A stretch of 13,263 nt of DNA, from the NCBI GenBank assembly GCA_913064755.1, contig CAJYBQ010000042.1, positions 1 through 13,263 of the forward strand, read 5' to 3'. Both the position numbers and the translations under genes were made by a program. A model generated the notes under the pieces. That model ran no database searches. It was not told where the DNA came from and saw only the letters and a program-made list of their open reading frames with translations. The stretch comes from an uncultured Alphaproteobacteria bacterium (lineage in GTDB: Bacteria; Pseudomonadota; Alphaproteobacteria; Minwuiales; Minwuiaceae). Positions 1 through 6,665 of the stretch are shown here, in pieces; position 1 is the stretch's first letter; every line of letters begins with the position of its first letter.

Positions 1-55
1 CGGCTAGCTTGTAGGTGACTAGTCATCGATGTTCTCTTGTGCCCCTTTTTTTTTT
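1..55. other. Non-genomic sequence beyond the adapter (read-through artefact)
   Basis: This stretch lies outside the adapter at 56-113 and so cannot be continuous with the genome. It ends in ten consecutive T (46-55). Read on the minus strand, the order is insert, adapter, poly-A, then unrelated bases, which is the usual product of a sequencer reading past a short insert and off the template end. It also holds NheI-, SpeI- and ClaI-type palindromes (3-8, 18-23, 25-30), so a cloning linker is a weaker alternative. No gene here is credible. Confidence 0.85.
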
Positions 56-113
56 AAGGATACGGCGACCACCGAGATCTACACTCTTTCCCTACACGAC
101 GCTCTTCCGATCT
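56..113 (+). other. Illumina P5/TruSeq universal adapter (assembly contamination)
   Basis: The 58 bases match the Illumina universal adapter (P5 end plus read 1 primer site) with a single mismatch at 58 (G for T), and finish in the characteristic GCTCTTCCGATCT at 101-113. Translated on the minus strand this gives IGRASCRERV, and on the plus strand RIRRPPRSTLFPYTTLFRS; both are known signatures of adapter-contaminated proteins in databases. Bases 1-113 should be trimmed. The first genomic base is 114. Confidence 0.98.
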
Positions 114-621
114 GGGCCAGGTCGCCGGAGGGGAAGATGTCGGGCCGGTTCAGCGCGAACAGCAGGTAGACCTCAGCCGTCCAGCGCCCGATTCCCTTCA
201 CCGCGGTCAGCGCGGCCATGGCTTCCGCGTCGTCCATCTCAGGCAGGCGATCCAGCGGCAGGGTGCCGTCGGCAATATCGCCGCACAGCGCCCGCATGTA
301 GCGCATCTTGGGGCGGCTGAGCCCCATCGCCTTCAGCGCATCCTCGTCCAGGGTCAGGAAGTGATGTGGCGTGAACGGTCTTGTCCCGGCCTCGACCCGT
401 GCCCAGATCGCGGCGGCGGAGGCCAGCGATACCTGCTGATCGACGATCAGCTTCATCAGGGTCTTCAGGCCCGGCGGGCGGCTGCGGTCGGGCAGGGCAC
501 CGGCCACTTCGCGCGCCTGTTTCAGGTCCGGGTCCAGCTGAAAGAGCACCGCCAGGGATGCCGCCAGTTCCGGGTTCTCGCCGGATCGGAACGAAGATGC
601 CGCCGCCGGAGCCTCTGCCAT
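114..621 (-). CDS. DNA-3-methyladenine glycosylase, AlkA-like HhH-GPD family (3' truncated)
   Basis: This base-excision repair enzyme would remove alkylated purines such as 3-methyladenine from DNA. About 169 genomic residues remain. From the ATG at 621 the helix-hairpin-helix is visible as VKGIGRW (about residues 141-147), followed by the HhH-GPD end FPSGDLA, whose Asp (about residue 167) is the family's catalytic residue. Only a few codons later the gene runs into adapter at 113, so the remaining C-terminal part is missing; the open frame to 79 ends in an adapter-encoded IGRASCRERV. I prefer the ATG at 621 because a GGAAG lies 9 bases upstream and it begins 4 bases after the EVE gene stop. 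A GTG at 642, adding seven residues and overlapping that gene, is possible. It is probably cotranscribed with the EVE gene. Confidence 0.9.
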
Positions 622-625
622 GGGT

Positions 626-1045
626 TCAGGCTTCCGTTTCACCCATCTGGCAGAGCAGGTCCCAGGCGTCCTTGGGGATCGGCATGACCGACAGGCGGGA
701 CTGCTTGATCAACGGCAGTTCCGCCAGCCTTGGTTCCGCCTTCACGTCTTCCAGGGTCACGGGCTTGTTGAACGGCCGGACTGCCTTCACGTCCACCATG
801 CCGAAGCGCCCCTTCGGGTCGGTATGGTCCGGGTAGTATTCGCGAATGACCTCCACGATGCCGACGATCTGTTTCTCGTTCACCGAGTGGTAGAAGAACC
901 CCAGATCGCCGACCTTCATGGCCTTCATGTTGTTGGACGCCTGGTAATTGCGAACCCCGTCCCAGTGTTCGCCCTTGTCCCCACGGGCCACCTGATCGTT
1001 CCAGCCCCAGGTATTGGGCTCCGACTTGAACAGCCAGTAGTTCAT
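626..1045 (-). CDS. EVE domain-containing protein (thymocyte nuclear protein 1-like)
   Basis: The 139-residue protein consists of a single EVE (PUA-like) domain. It opens with MNYWLFKSEP and a following W-x-W, continues with the HWDGVRNYQASNNM segment (about residues 27-40), and has GDLGFFYHS (about 46-54), all typical of the family; the length is also standard. EVE domains are related to YTH and ASCH folds and are thought to read modified bases in DNA or RNA, but this subgroup's substrate is not established. The start is the ATG at 1045 with AAGGAAG 6 bases upstream. It sits directly before the glycosylase gene, a pairing consistent with a role in modified or damaged nucleic acid, which is inference. 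Confidence 0.93.
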   Translation of the reverse strand: MNYWLFKSEPNTWGWNDQVARGDKGEHWDGVRNYQASNNMKAMKVGDLGFFYHSVNEKQIVGIVEVIREYYPDHTDPKGRFGMVDVKAVRPFNKPVTLEDVKAEPRLAELPLIKQSRLSVMPIPKDAWDLLCQMGETEA

Positions 1046-1101
1046 GGGGTGCTTCCTTTGCTGCGTGGCAGGTCATTCGCGCGGTGCGTCGTGGGGCGGC
1101 G

Positions 1102-2004
1102 TCAGCCGCTGCTGCGGTCGCGCACCATGTTGATGATGCCGGAGAAGTCCTTTGCCCCCTGCGCCATCTGTTCGGCATAGGCGGTGTAGAGCTTCTCGGC
1201 CTCCGCGCCCATGTGCGTGTCCGTGCCGGTGTCGGCGGCGGCAGTGGCGGCAAGGCGCAGGTCCTTCAGCATGTTCTCCGCGGTGAAACCGGCCTGGTAG
1301 TCGCGGTTCGCCGGGCTGGTCTCCACCGGGCCCGGAACCGGGCAGTAGACGTTGATCGACCAGCAATAGCCGGAAGAGGTGGAGACGATGTCGAAGAAGG
1401 TCTGGTGGTCCAGCCCCAACTTCTCCGCCAGCACGAAGGCCTCGCTGGCCGCGGCCATGGAAATGCCCAGCACCATGTTGTTGCAGATCTTCGCGGCCTG
1501 TCCGTTGCCGGAACCGCCTGCGTGGACGATCTTCGCGCCCATCTTCGACAGGATCGGCTCGGCCCGCGCGAAGCCGCTGTCCGTCGCGCCGCACATGAAG
1601 GTCAGGGTGCCGCCCTCGGCCCCGCCAACGCCGCCGGATACCGGGGCATCGACCATTTCGAGGCCGTTCTCCGCCGCCGTCGCCGCCACCGCGCGTGCCG
1701 TTGACACATCGATGGTGGAACAGTCGATCAGCAGGGAGCCGGAGGCCTTTGCCGCCGCGATGACGCCATCGTCACCCAGGTAGGCGCCGCGTACGTGGTC
1801 GCCCTTGGGCAGCATCGAGACCACGATCTCGCGCCCCGTCGCGGCATCCTTCGCGCTGGCTGCTGCCGTGCCACCCGCATCGACCACCGCCTGGACAGCC
1901 GTTGCCGACAGGTCGAAACAGGTGACCGCGTGCCCGGCCTTCAGCAGGTTGCGGGCCATCGGCCCACCCATGTTGCCGACGCCAATGAACCCGATTTCCG
2001 CCAT
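1102..2004 (-). CDS. mmsB: 3-hydroxyisobutyrate dehydrogenase-like NAD(P)-dependent oxidoreductase
   Basis: A 300-residue member of the beta-hydroxyacid dehydrogenase family, which oxidises 3-hydroxyisobutyrate to methylmalonate semialdehyde in valine catabolism. The Rossmann nucleotide motif GVGNMG is at residues 8-13. The substrate-binding signature DAPVSGG spans 119-125. The catalytic lysine is K172 in GQAAKICNN, with the conserved Asn at 176. An Asp at 31 after the second beta strand suggests NAD rather than NADP. The C-terminal GAKDFSGIINM is typical of MmsB. The start ATG has a GGGAGGAAG ribosome site 5 bases upstream. No other valine-pathway gene is nearby, so a related substrate (another beta-hydroxyacid, for example tartronate semialdehyde) cannot be excluded. 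Confidence 0.9.
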   Translation of the reverse strand: MAEIGFIGVGNMGGPMARNLLKAGHAVTCFDLSATAVQAVVDAGGTAAASAKDAATGREIVVSMLPKGDHVRGAYLGDDGVIAAAKASGSLLIDCSTIDVSTARAVAATAAENGLEMVDAPVSGGVGGAEGGTLTFMCGATDSGFARAEPILSKMGAKIVHAGGSGNGQAAKICNNMVLGISMAAASEAFVLAEKLGLDHQTFFDIVSTSSGYCWSINVYCPVPGPVETSPANRDYQAGFTAENMLKDLRLAATAAADTGTDTHMGAEAEKLYTAYAEQMAQGAKDFSGIINMVRDRSSG

Positions 2005-2022
2005 GTGCTCTTCCTCCCCCGA

Positions 2023-2040
2023 GTTGTCGATCAGATAACG
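2023..2040 (-). promoter_or_regulatory. Candidate promoter or operator element upstream of mmsB
   Basis: On the minus strand this reads CGTTATCTGATCGACAAC, 19-36 bases before the mmsB start. A closely related element (CGTTACC followed by TTGTCGATCAA) precedes the GST gene at a similar distance. The CGTTAYCT part could be a -10 region of the alphaproteobacterial housekeeping type, with TTGTCC about 10 bases further upstream. The evidence is two sites only, so this is weak. Confidence 0.25.
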
Positions 2041-2076
2041 TGTGCCGTTCGGACAACGCGTGTCGTCCGGATGCGA

Positions 2077-2700
2077 TCAATAAAGCTGTTCGCGGTAGTT
2101 CTGCTCAAGCTGTTTCTCTGCCGCATCCACATCAATCGTCTGGTTGGTCTGGTCGGCGATCATCTTCGACAGCGGCGGCAGCACCTTGCGATCCTGCTGC
2201 ACGGCCGGGTCCCAGAGCTTTGACCGGATGAAGGCCTTGGAGCAATGCAGGAAGGTTTCATCGACCTGCACCACGATGGCGGTGACCGGTGGCTTGCCGT
2301 TGACGGCCATGGATTGCAGCAGGTCGGGGGCCACGGAGATATGGGCGCGGCCATTGACGCGCAGGGTCTCGGTGATGCCGGGAATCATGACGATCAGCGC
2401 CACGTGAGGGTTCTCGGCAATGTTGGTCATCGAATCGATGCGCTTGTTGCCGGGACGATCGGGGATGGCCAGCGTATTGGCGTCGATCACCTGCACGAAG
2501 CCCGGCAGGTCGCCCTTTGGCGACACGTCCGCCGGGCCGTCCTTCGCCGCGCTGCCCATGACCAGGAAAGGCGACAGTTCGATGAAGCGCCTGCAGTGGC
2601 GGTCGGGTGGCGGAATGGCCTTGGGCGCCCCCCGCCGCGATGCATGGCCATAGATCGCGCGCAGGGCGGGTTCGTCCTTCAGGATGTTGTCTTCTGACAT
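2077..2700 (-). CDS. PPOX-type FMN flavoprotein, MSMEG_1061 family (pyridoxamine 5'-phosphate oxidase-related)
   Basis: This 207-residue protein has the split-barrel fold of pyridoxamine-phosphate oxidase relatives. Family features include the N-terminal HCRRFIELSPFLVMGS strand (about 35-50), the SPKGDLPGFVQV flavin-binding segment (about 60-72), the DRPGNKRIDSMTNI loop (about 81-94), IPGITETLRVNGRA (about 106-119), and a C-terminal CSKAFIRSKLW (about 153-163). It does not look like true PdxH. Members bind FMN or F420 and reduce or oxidise small molecules; the substrate here is unknown. The ATG at 2700 has GAAGGAA 8 bases upstream. It starts 33 bases after the GST stop, so the two are probably cotranscribed, which would fit a shared redox or detoxification role (inference). 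Confidence 0.87.
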   Translation of the reverse strand: MSEDNILKDEPALRAIYGHASRRGAPKAIPPPDRHCRRFIELSPFLVMGSAAKDGPADVSPKGDLPGFVQVIDANTLAIPDRPGNKRIDSMTNIAENPHVALIVMIPGITETLRVNGRAHISVAPDLLQSMAVNGKPPVTAIVVQVDETFLHCSKAFIRSKLWDPAVQQDRKVLPPLSKMIADQTNQTIDVDAAEKQLEQNYREQLY

Positions 2701-2733
2701 CTGCTCGGTTCCTTCGGTTTCGTCGTCGTCTTG

Positions 2734-3435
2734 TCAGTCCGGTTTGCCGGGATTGCGGTGGGCCAGCAGGTTCTTGCGTGCTTCCTCGTCCCAATTGCCG
2801 GTCGGCTTGCCGAATTCCGAACCGACGGCATAGCCACGACGCAATGCGGGCCGGGACTGCAATGACTTGTACCAGCGTTTCACGTTCGGAAACTGGTCCA
2901 GGTCGACCTCCTGGCGCTTGTAGGTGATCACCCAGGGCCAGCAGGCCATGTCGGCAATGGAATATTCGTCGGCAATGAAGTCGCGGCCTTCCAGCCTGCG
3001 GTCCAGCACCCCGTAAAGGCGGTGCCGTTCATTGTCATAGCGGTCGCGGGCAGAGGGAATCGGTTCGGGTGCGTAGAACCGGAAATGACCGGCCTGGCCG
3101 AACATCGGCCCCAGGCCGCCCATCTGCCACATCAGCCATTCCATCACCGTGTTGCGGCCCCGGATGTCCTTCGGCAGGAACTTGCCGGACTTCTCCGCCA
3201 GGTAGACCAGGATCGCGCCGGTCTCGAAGACGGAGATCGGCTCGCCACCGTCTGCCGGATCGTGATCCACGATGGCCGGCATGCGGTTGTTGGGGCTGAT
3301 CTTGAGGAAATCCGGCTCGAACTGGGCACCCCTGCCGATGTTGACGGGAATGACATTGTAGTCGAGCCCCATCTCCTCCAGCGCGATGGAAATCTTCCAG
3401 CCGTTCGGCGTGGGCCAGTAATATGCGTCGATCAT
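2734..3435 (-). CDS. yfcG: Nu-class glutathione S-transferase, YfcG-like disulfide-bond oxidoreductase
   Basis: The 233 residues align by eye along their whole length with E. coli YfcG. The thioredoxin-like domain begins YYWPTPNGWKISIALEE and keeps Thr9 and Asn11, which in YfcG contact glutathione in place of a catalytic Ser, Tyr or Cys. It continues with ISPNNRMPAIVDHDPADGG (about 46-64) and FETGAILVYLAEKSG (about 70-84). The helical domain has WQMGGLGPMFGQ and YSIADMACWPW. YfcG and its relatives bind two glutathiones and reduce disulfides rather than conjugate electrophiles; that activity is assumed here. The start ATG is preceded by a strong GGGGGAGGA site. It is the first gene of the minus-strand cluster and is divergent from the MaoC gene. 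Confidence 0.93.
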   Translation of the reverse strand: MIDAYYWPTPNGWKISIALEEMGLDYNVIPVNIGRGAQFEPDFLKISPNNRMPAIVDHDPADGGEPISVFETGAILVYLAEKSGKFLPKDIRGRNTVMEWLMWQMGGLGPMFGQAGHFRFYAPEPIPSARDRYDNERHRLYGVLDRRLEGRDFIADEYSIADMACWPWVITYKRQEVDLDQFPNVKRWYKSLQSRPALRRGYAVGSEFGKPTGNWDEEARKNLLAHRNPGKPD

Positions 3436-3457
3436 GGTCGTCCTCCCCCGGGGTCAC

Positions 3458-3475
3458 TTGATCGACAAGGTAACG
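3458..3475. promoter_or_regulatory. Candidate regulatory element between the GST and MaoC genes
   Basis: The plus strand has CTTGATCGACAAG (3457-3469), an imperfect palindrome with CTTG/CAAG arms, followed by GTAACG. Read towards the GST gene it gives CGTTACC 36-42 bases upstream of the start, resembling the element upstream of mmsB. It lies in the only divergent spacer serving both the GST and MaoC genes, so it could be a shared operator. No regulator is encoded nearby. Confidence 0.25.
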
Positions 3476-3542
3476 CATGCGGCGCGATGGGGAAGCCTGC
3501 TCCGTGTTCTCAAGCGGGGCGGCATGCGATAGGCTGCCACCC

Positions 3543-3998
3543 ATGCGCCCGGTTCGGTATTTCGATGATTACGTGGTGGGAGACAGGTTCGTCACGGACA
3601 GCGTGACGGTCACCGAAGGCATGATCCTGCAGTTCGGGCGCGGCTTTGACACGCAACTGTTCCACACCAACGTGGACGCGGCGACGGACAGCAATTTCGG
3701 CGGGCTGATCGGCAGCGGCCTGCAGACCCTGAATCTCAGCTTCGCCCTGTTCTTCCGGATGGAACTGGTTCAACCCGTGGCGCTGGGCAGTCCGGGACTG
3801 GACAACGTGCGCTGGGTTCAGCCCCTGCGCCCCGATGACACGATCCATGTCGTCTGCGAGGTGCGGGAGGTGCGGCCGTCGCGCAGCAAGCCTGACCGCG
3901 GCATGATCATCATGCGCCATGACACCTTCCGCCACGATGAAACCCGGATCATGACCTTCGATTGCATGCACCTGCTGCGACGGCGGCAGGACGCATGA
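3543..3998 (+). CDS. MaoC-like hot-dog family dehydratase/hydratase
   Basis: A 151-residue single hot-dog-domain protein of the MaoC or (R)-specific enoyl-CoA hydratase type, which adds water to enoyl-CoA thioesters. It begins RYFDDYVVGDRF, typical of the family's first strand, and has the hydratase-like segment FGRGFDTQLFHTN (about 31-43) with Asp36 and His41 in the expected catalytic positions. FGGLIGSGLQT (about 52-62) follows on the hot-dog helix. The usual GDxNPxH is degenerate here (FDTQLFH), as in many divergent MaoC proteins, so the substrate is uncertain. I chose the ATG at 3543 by family homology. An ATG at 3477 with AAGG 6 bases upstream would add 22 unconserved residues. Its stop overlaps the start of the lipoprotein gene (ATGA). 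Confidence 0.88.
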   Translation: MRPVRYFDDYVVGDRFVTDSVTVTEGMILQFGRGFDTQLFHTNVDAATDSNFGGLIGSGLQTLNLSFALFFRMELVQPVALGSPGLDNVRWVQPLRPDDTIHVVCEVREVRPSRSKPDRGMIIMRHDTFRHDETRIMTFDCMHLLRRRQDA

Positions 3999-4636
3999 AC
4001 ATGCGCCTGCTGTTGACCTGCGGTGTCGTGTTGCTGCTGACGGCCTGCGGCGGTCGCGGCGATCTGCCGCCACCCGTGATCGGGGAACCACGGCTGTCGA
4101 AGTCCGGCGCGCTGTCAGGGGTCTCCGGCCTGACCCAGGACGATTGGGAGGTCCTGGACAAGGACCTGCGCCGGGCGGTCTTCCGGCTCGGCTTCCTGGA
4201 ACGGCTGACAGACCGGTGCCTCGACATCTTTCCCGAACACGCGGCATTCCTTGGCGAGTTCGAGGCGCTGGTGGACCGGGGGCTGACCAGGCCGGTGGAG
4301 CGGGGCATGGCAATGGAGACGGAGCGGCTGCGTCTGGCGGCCGACGGTCGGGAACGGGCAATCGTCGCGCTGCTGGCGATGCGCCAGGCGGAAATGGATG
4401 TGGAGGGCATGATGTCCGACCAGATCAGTGTACTGGCCACGAAACCGGTCGATGATCGCCAGGCCGTGGTCACCGGCTGTGGCCTGATCTTCGAGAAGGA
4501 CGGACGCCGCGACCTGTTGCGAACCGTGTCGAAACCGCTTGAAACCTATTTCAGCCGGGTCTTGGCGGAGCATCCGCAACTGCATGGTGACGGCGACAAG
4601 ATCAACCGCATTCGCCGGTTCCTGGCGCGCATCTGA
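3995..4636 (+). CDS. Uncharacterised lipoprotein
   Basis: I do not recognise this 213-residue protein. Its N-terminus is a lipoprotein signal: MNMR, a hydrophobic stretch to residue 15, and the lipobox LTAC with the acylated Cys at 18. Gly follows the Cys, so no plasma-membrane retention Asp is seen. A Pro-rich linker (LPPPV) precedes a mostly helical, charged domain containing WEVLDKDLRRAVFRLGFLERL, two further cysteines (Cys in TDRC and in TGCGLIF) that could pair, and a basic C-terminus. The start ATG at 3995 overlaps the MaoC stop, with AGGA just upstream; an ATG at 4001 is the alternative. The overlap implies translational coupling to the MaoC gene. No function is proposed. Confidence 0.8.
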   Translation: MNMRLLLTCGVVLLLTACGGRGDLPPPVIGEPRLSKSGALSGVSGLTQDDWEVLDKDLRRAVFRLGFLERLTDRCLDIFPEHAAFLGEFEALVDRGLTRPVERGMAMETERLRLAADGRERAIVALLAMRQAEMDVEGMMSDQISVLATKPVDDRQAVVTGCGLIFEKDGRRDLLRTVSKPLETYFSRVLAEHPQLHGDGDKINRIRRFLARI

Positions 4637-4640
4637 AACA

Positions 4641-4676
4641 AGCGCGGCAGCCGTTCTGTCCCGCCTGCCGCACGCT
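4641..4676. terminator. Possible bidirectional hairpin terminator
   Basis: Between the convergent lipoprotein and ubiX genes, AGCG+CGGCAG (4641-4650) pairs with CTGCCG+CGCT (4665-4670 and 4673-4676), giving a ten-base-pair stem with a two-base bulge and a 14-base loop. There is no T tract on either side, so intrinsic termination would be weak; its last base enters the ubiX stop codon. Confidence 0.4.
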
Positions 4677-5248
4677 CAGGTCTCCGGCTCTTCCTTCCAG
4701 CGATTCACCAGTCCGCTGTCGATGTCGAACAGGTCCAGTACCCGGCCGACCGTGTGATCGATCATCTCGGCCAGGCTGCTCGGCCGGGCATAGAAGGCAG
4801 GCACCGGCGGCATGATGATGGCCCCGGCCTCCGTCGCCTGGCTCATCAGGCGCAGGTGCCCGGCATGCAACGGAGTTTCCCGCACCATCAGCACCAGTCG
4901 CCGTCGCTCCTTCAGGGTCACGTCCGCCGCGCGCGCCAGCAGGTTCCCGGCGGCACAGTTCGCGACTTCCGACAGTGTCTTGATGGAGCAGGGGGCGATG
5001 ACCATGCCACGGGTGCGGAACGAGCCGCTGGCGATCCCGGCCCCGACATCCCCCACCGGATAGCTGACGTCGGCGAGGGCACGCACATCCTCCACCTTCC
5101 GGTCGGTCTCGGCATTGATGGTCAGGGCCGCTGCCTTGGACATCACCAGGTGGGTTTCCACCGGCTGGTCGCGCAGGAATTCCAGCAGCCGGATGCCATA
5201 GGCAGCACCGCTGGCCCCGGACATGCCGATGATCAGGCGTTCAGTCAT
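4676..5248 (-). CDS. ubiX: Flavin prenyltransferase UbiX
   Basis: UbiX transfers a dimethylallyl group to FMN to make prenylated FMN, the cofactor of UbiD-type decarboxylases in ubiquinone synthesis and aromatic-acid metabolism. The 190-residue length is normal. The N-terminal flavin loop MSGASGAAYG is at 9-18. APCSIKTLSEVANCAAGNLLARAADVTLKERR (about 85-116) carries the second flavin and prenyl-phosphate site, VRETPLH (122-128) follows, and PAFYARP (150-156) holds the conserved Tyr and Arg. The start ATG lies 16 bases after the stop of the upstream oxidase gene, and its GAGGAAA ribosome site overlaps that stop, suggesting cotranscription and coupling. No ubiD is present in the window, so its partner decarboxylase lies elsewhere. 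Confidence 0.95.
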   Translation of the reverse strand: MTERLIIGMSGASGAAYGIRLLEFLRDQPVETHLVMSKAAALTINAETDRKVEDVRALADVSYPVGDVGAGIASGSFRTRGMVIAPCSIKTLSEVANCAAGNLLARAADVTLKERRRLVLMVRETPLHAGHLRLMSQATEAGAIIMPPVPAFYARPSSLAEMIDHTVGRVLDLFDIDSGLVNRWKEEPET

Positions 5249-5264
5249 GTGCCGACGGGTTTCC

Positions 5265-6665
5265 TCAGACGGTGAATATCTTGCCCGGGTTCATGATGTT
5301 CTTCGGATCCAGGGCCTTCTTGATCATCCGCATGTAGCTGACGGCATCCCCGTGCTCTGCCTGCAGGAACTTCATCTTGCCGGTTCCGACGCCATGTTCA
5401 CCGGTGCAGGTGCCGCCCATGGACAGCGCGCGTTCGACCATGCGGTCATTCAGGGCATCGGCACGCTTGAATTCTTCCTCGTCACCTTCTGCCATGACGA
5501 AGGCGAGATGGAAGTTGCCGTCGCCGACGTGGCCGACGATCGGCGCCACGAGCTTGGAATCCACCACGTCCTGCTTGGTCTCCAGGATGCATTCGGCCAG
5601 CCGCGAGATCGGCACGCAGACGTCGGTGGCCCAGAGCACGGAATTGTGGCGCAGCGCCTTCGCGGCATAGGCGGCGTCATGACGGGCCTGCCAGAGCTTG
5701 GTGCGTTCCTCCGCCAGCGAGGTCCACTGGAAATTCGCGCCACCGAAATCGGCGCAGATCTCGCCCATGCTTGTCGCCTGTTCGGCCACGCTGGCCTCGG
5801 AGCCGTGGCATTCCAGGAACAGGGTCGACATGACAGGGTAATCGAGCCCGGCGTAGCGGTTGATCGCGTCCATCTGCACGTCGTCCAGCAGTTCGATGCG
5901 GGCAATCGGAATACCGCACTGGATGGTGGCGATGACAGCGTTCACCGCGCCTTCCAGGTCGGGGAAGGAAACCACGGCGGAGGTGATCGCCTCCGGAATG
6001 CCGTAGAGCTTCAGCGTCACCTCGGTGATGATGCCCAGCGTGCCTTCGGACCCGACCATCAGGCGGGTCAGGTCGTATCCGGCCGATGACTTGCGGGCGC
6101 GACGGTTGGTGCGGATGATCCGACCGTCCGGCATGACGCAGGTCAGGGCCAGGACGTTTTCCCGCATGGTGCCGTAGCGCACCGCGTTGGTACCCGACGC
6201 CCGAGTTGCCGACATTCCGCCCAGCGACGCGTCCGCGCCGGGATCGATGGGGAAGAACAGGCCGGTATCGCGCAGGTATTCGTTCAGCTGCTTGCGCCGT
6301 ACACCCGCCTGCACCGTGCAGTCCAGGTCTTCGGGATTGACCTCGATCACCGCGTCCATCTGGCTCAGGTCGACGGTGACGCCGCCCCGCGTCGGGATCA
6401 CGTGACCTTCCAGCGACGTGCCGGTGCCATAGGCAATGATCGGGACCTCGTGTGCCGAACAGATCTTGACGATCTCGGCCACTTCTTCCGTCGAATGGGC
6501 AAAGCACACCGCGTCGGGCAGCGAGCCGTGGTGATAGCTCTCGTCATGCCCGTGCTGATCACGGATGGCATTTGCCGTGCTCAGCCGGTCACCCAGCAGG
6601 TCGCGCAAGGCGGCGATCACTGTGTCCAGCGACTGGTTGCTCGGTTTCAGGGCGGTATCGGCCAT
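5265..6665 (-). CDS. FAD-linked D-2-hydroxyacid dehydrogenase (D-lactate dehydrogenase/GlcD type)
   Basis: The 466-residue flavoprotein belongs to the VAO/GlcD family and oxidises a D-2-hydroxyacid such as D-lactate or glycolate, passing electrons to a cytochrome or quinone. The FAD-binding domain contains YGTGTSLEGH (79-88), the DPGADASLGGMSATRASG segment (141-158) and VGSEGTLGI (204-212). The C-terminal FAD-oxidase domain has HVGDGNFH (379-386), whose histidines are typical metal or substrate ligands, and GEHGVGTGK (422-430). The GTSLEGH motif resembles the mitochondrial-type D-lactate dehydrogenase Dld1/LDHD. I chose the ATG at 6665, preceded by AGGAGG at 8 bases; an upstream in-frame ATG at 6764 would add 33 unconserved residues. 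It precedes ubiX in one transcript. The true substrate cannot be read from sequence. Confidence 0.92.
   Translation of the reverse strand: MADTALKPSNQSLDTVIAALRDLLGDRLSTANAIRDQHGHDESYHHGSLPDAVCFAHSTEEVAEIVKICSAHEVPIIAYGTGTSLEGHVIPTRGGVTVDLSQMDAVIEVNPEDLDCTVQAGVRRKQLNEYLRDTGLFFPIDPGADASLGGMSATRASGTNAVRYGTMRENVLALTCVMPDGRIIRTNRRARKSSAGYDLTRLMVGSEGTLGIITEVTLKLYGIPEAITSAVVSFPDLEGAVNAVIATIQCGIPIARIELLDDVQMDAINRYAGLDYPVMSTLFLECHGSEASVAEQATSMGEICADFGGANFQWTSLAEERTKLWQARHDAAYAAKALRHNSVLWATDVCVPISRLAECILETKQDVVDSKLVAPIVGHVGDGNFHLAFVMAEGDEEEFKRADALNDRMVERALSMGGTCTGEHGVGTGKMKFLQAEHGDAVSYMRMIKKALDPKNIMNPGKIFTV

Noticed and set aside
1..45. Polylinker-like cluster of NheI, SpeI and ClaI sites suggesting a vector
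   Set aside because: Palindromic six-mers are expected at roughly one per 64 bases, so three here is only mildly enriched. The adapter, poly-A and noise order explains the sequence better.
15..320. Plus-strand 101-residue open frame at the contig start
   Set aside because: Its first half is adapter translation (PRSTLFPYTTLFRS) and the rest is antisense to the glycosylase.
3477..3542. Upstream ATG extending the MaoC protein by 22 residues
   Set aside because: The extension is not homologous to the family. It has a fair ribosome site, so it is noted as an alternative start.
3510..4361. 283-residue minus-strand open frame across the MaoC and lipoprotein genes
   Set aside because: Pro/Arg-rich, spans two plus-strand genes with clear starts and motifs.
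5223..6089. 288-residue plus-strand open frame
   Set aside because: Antisense to the FAD oxidase; His/Gly/Val-rich shadow translation.
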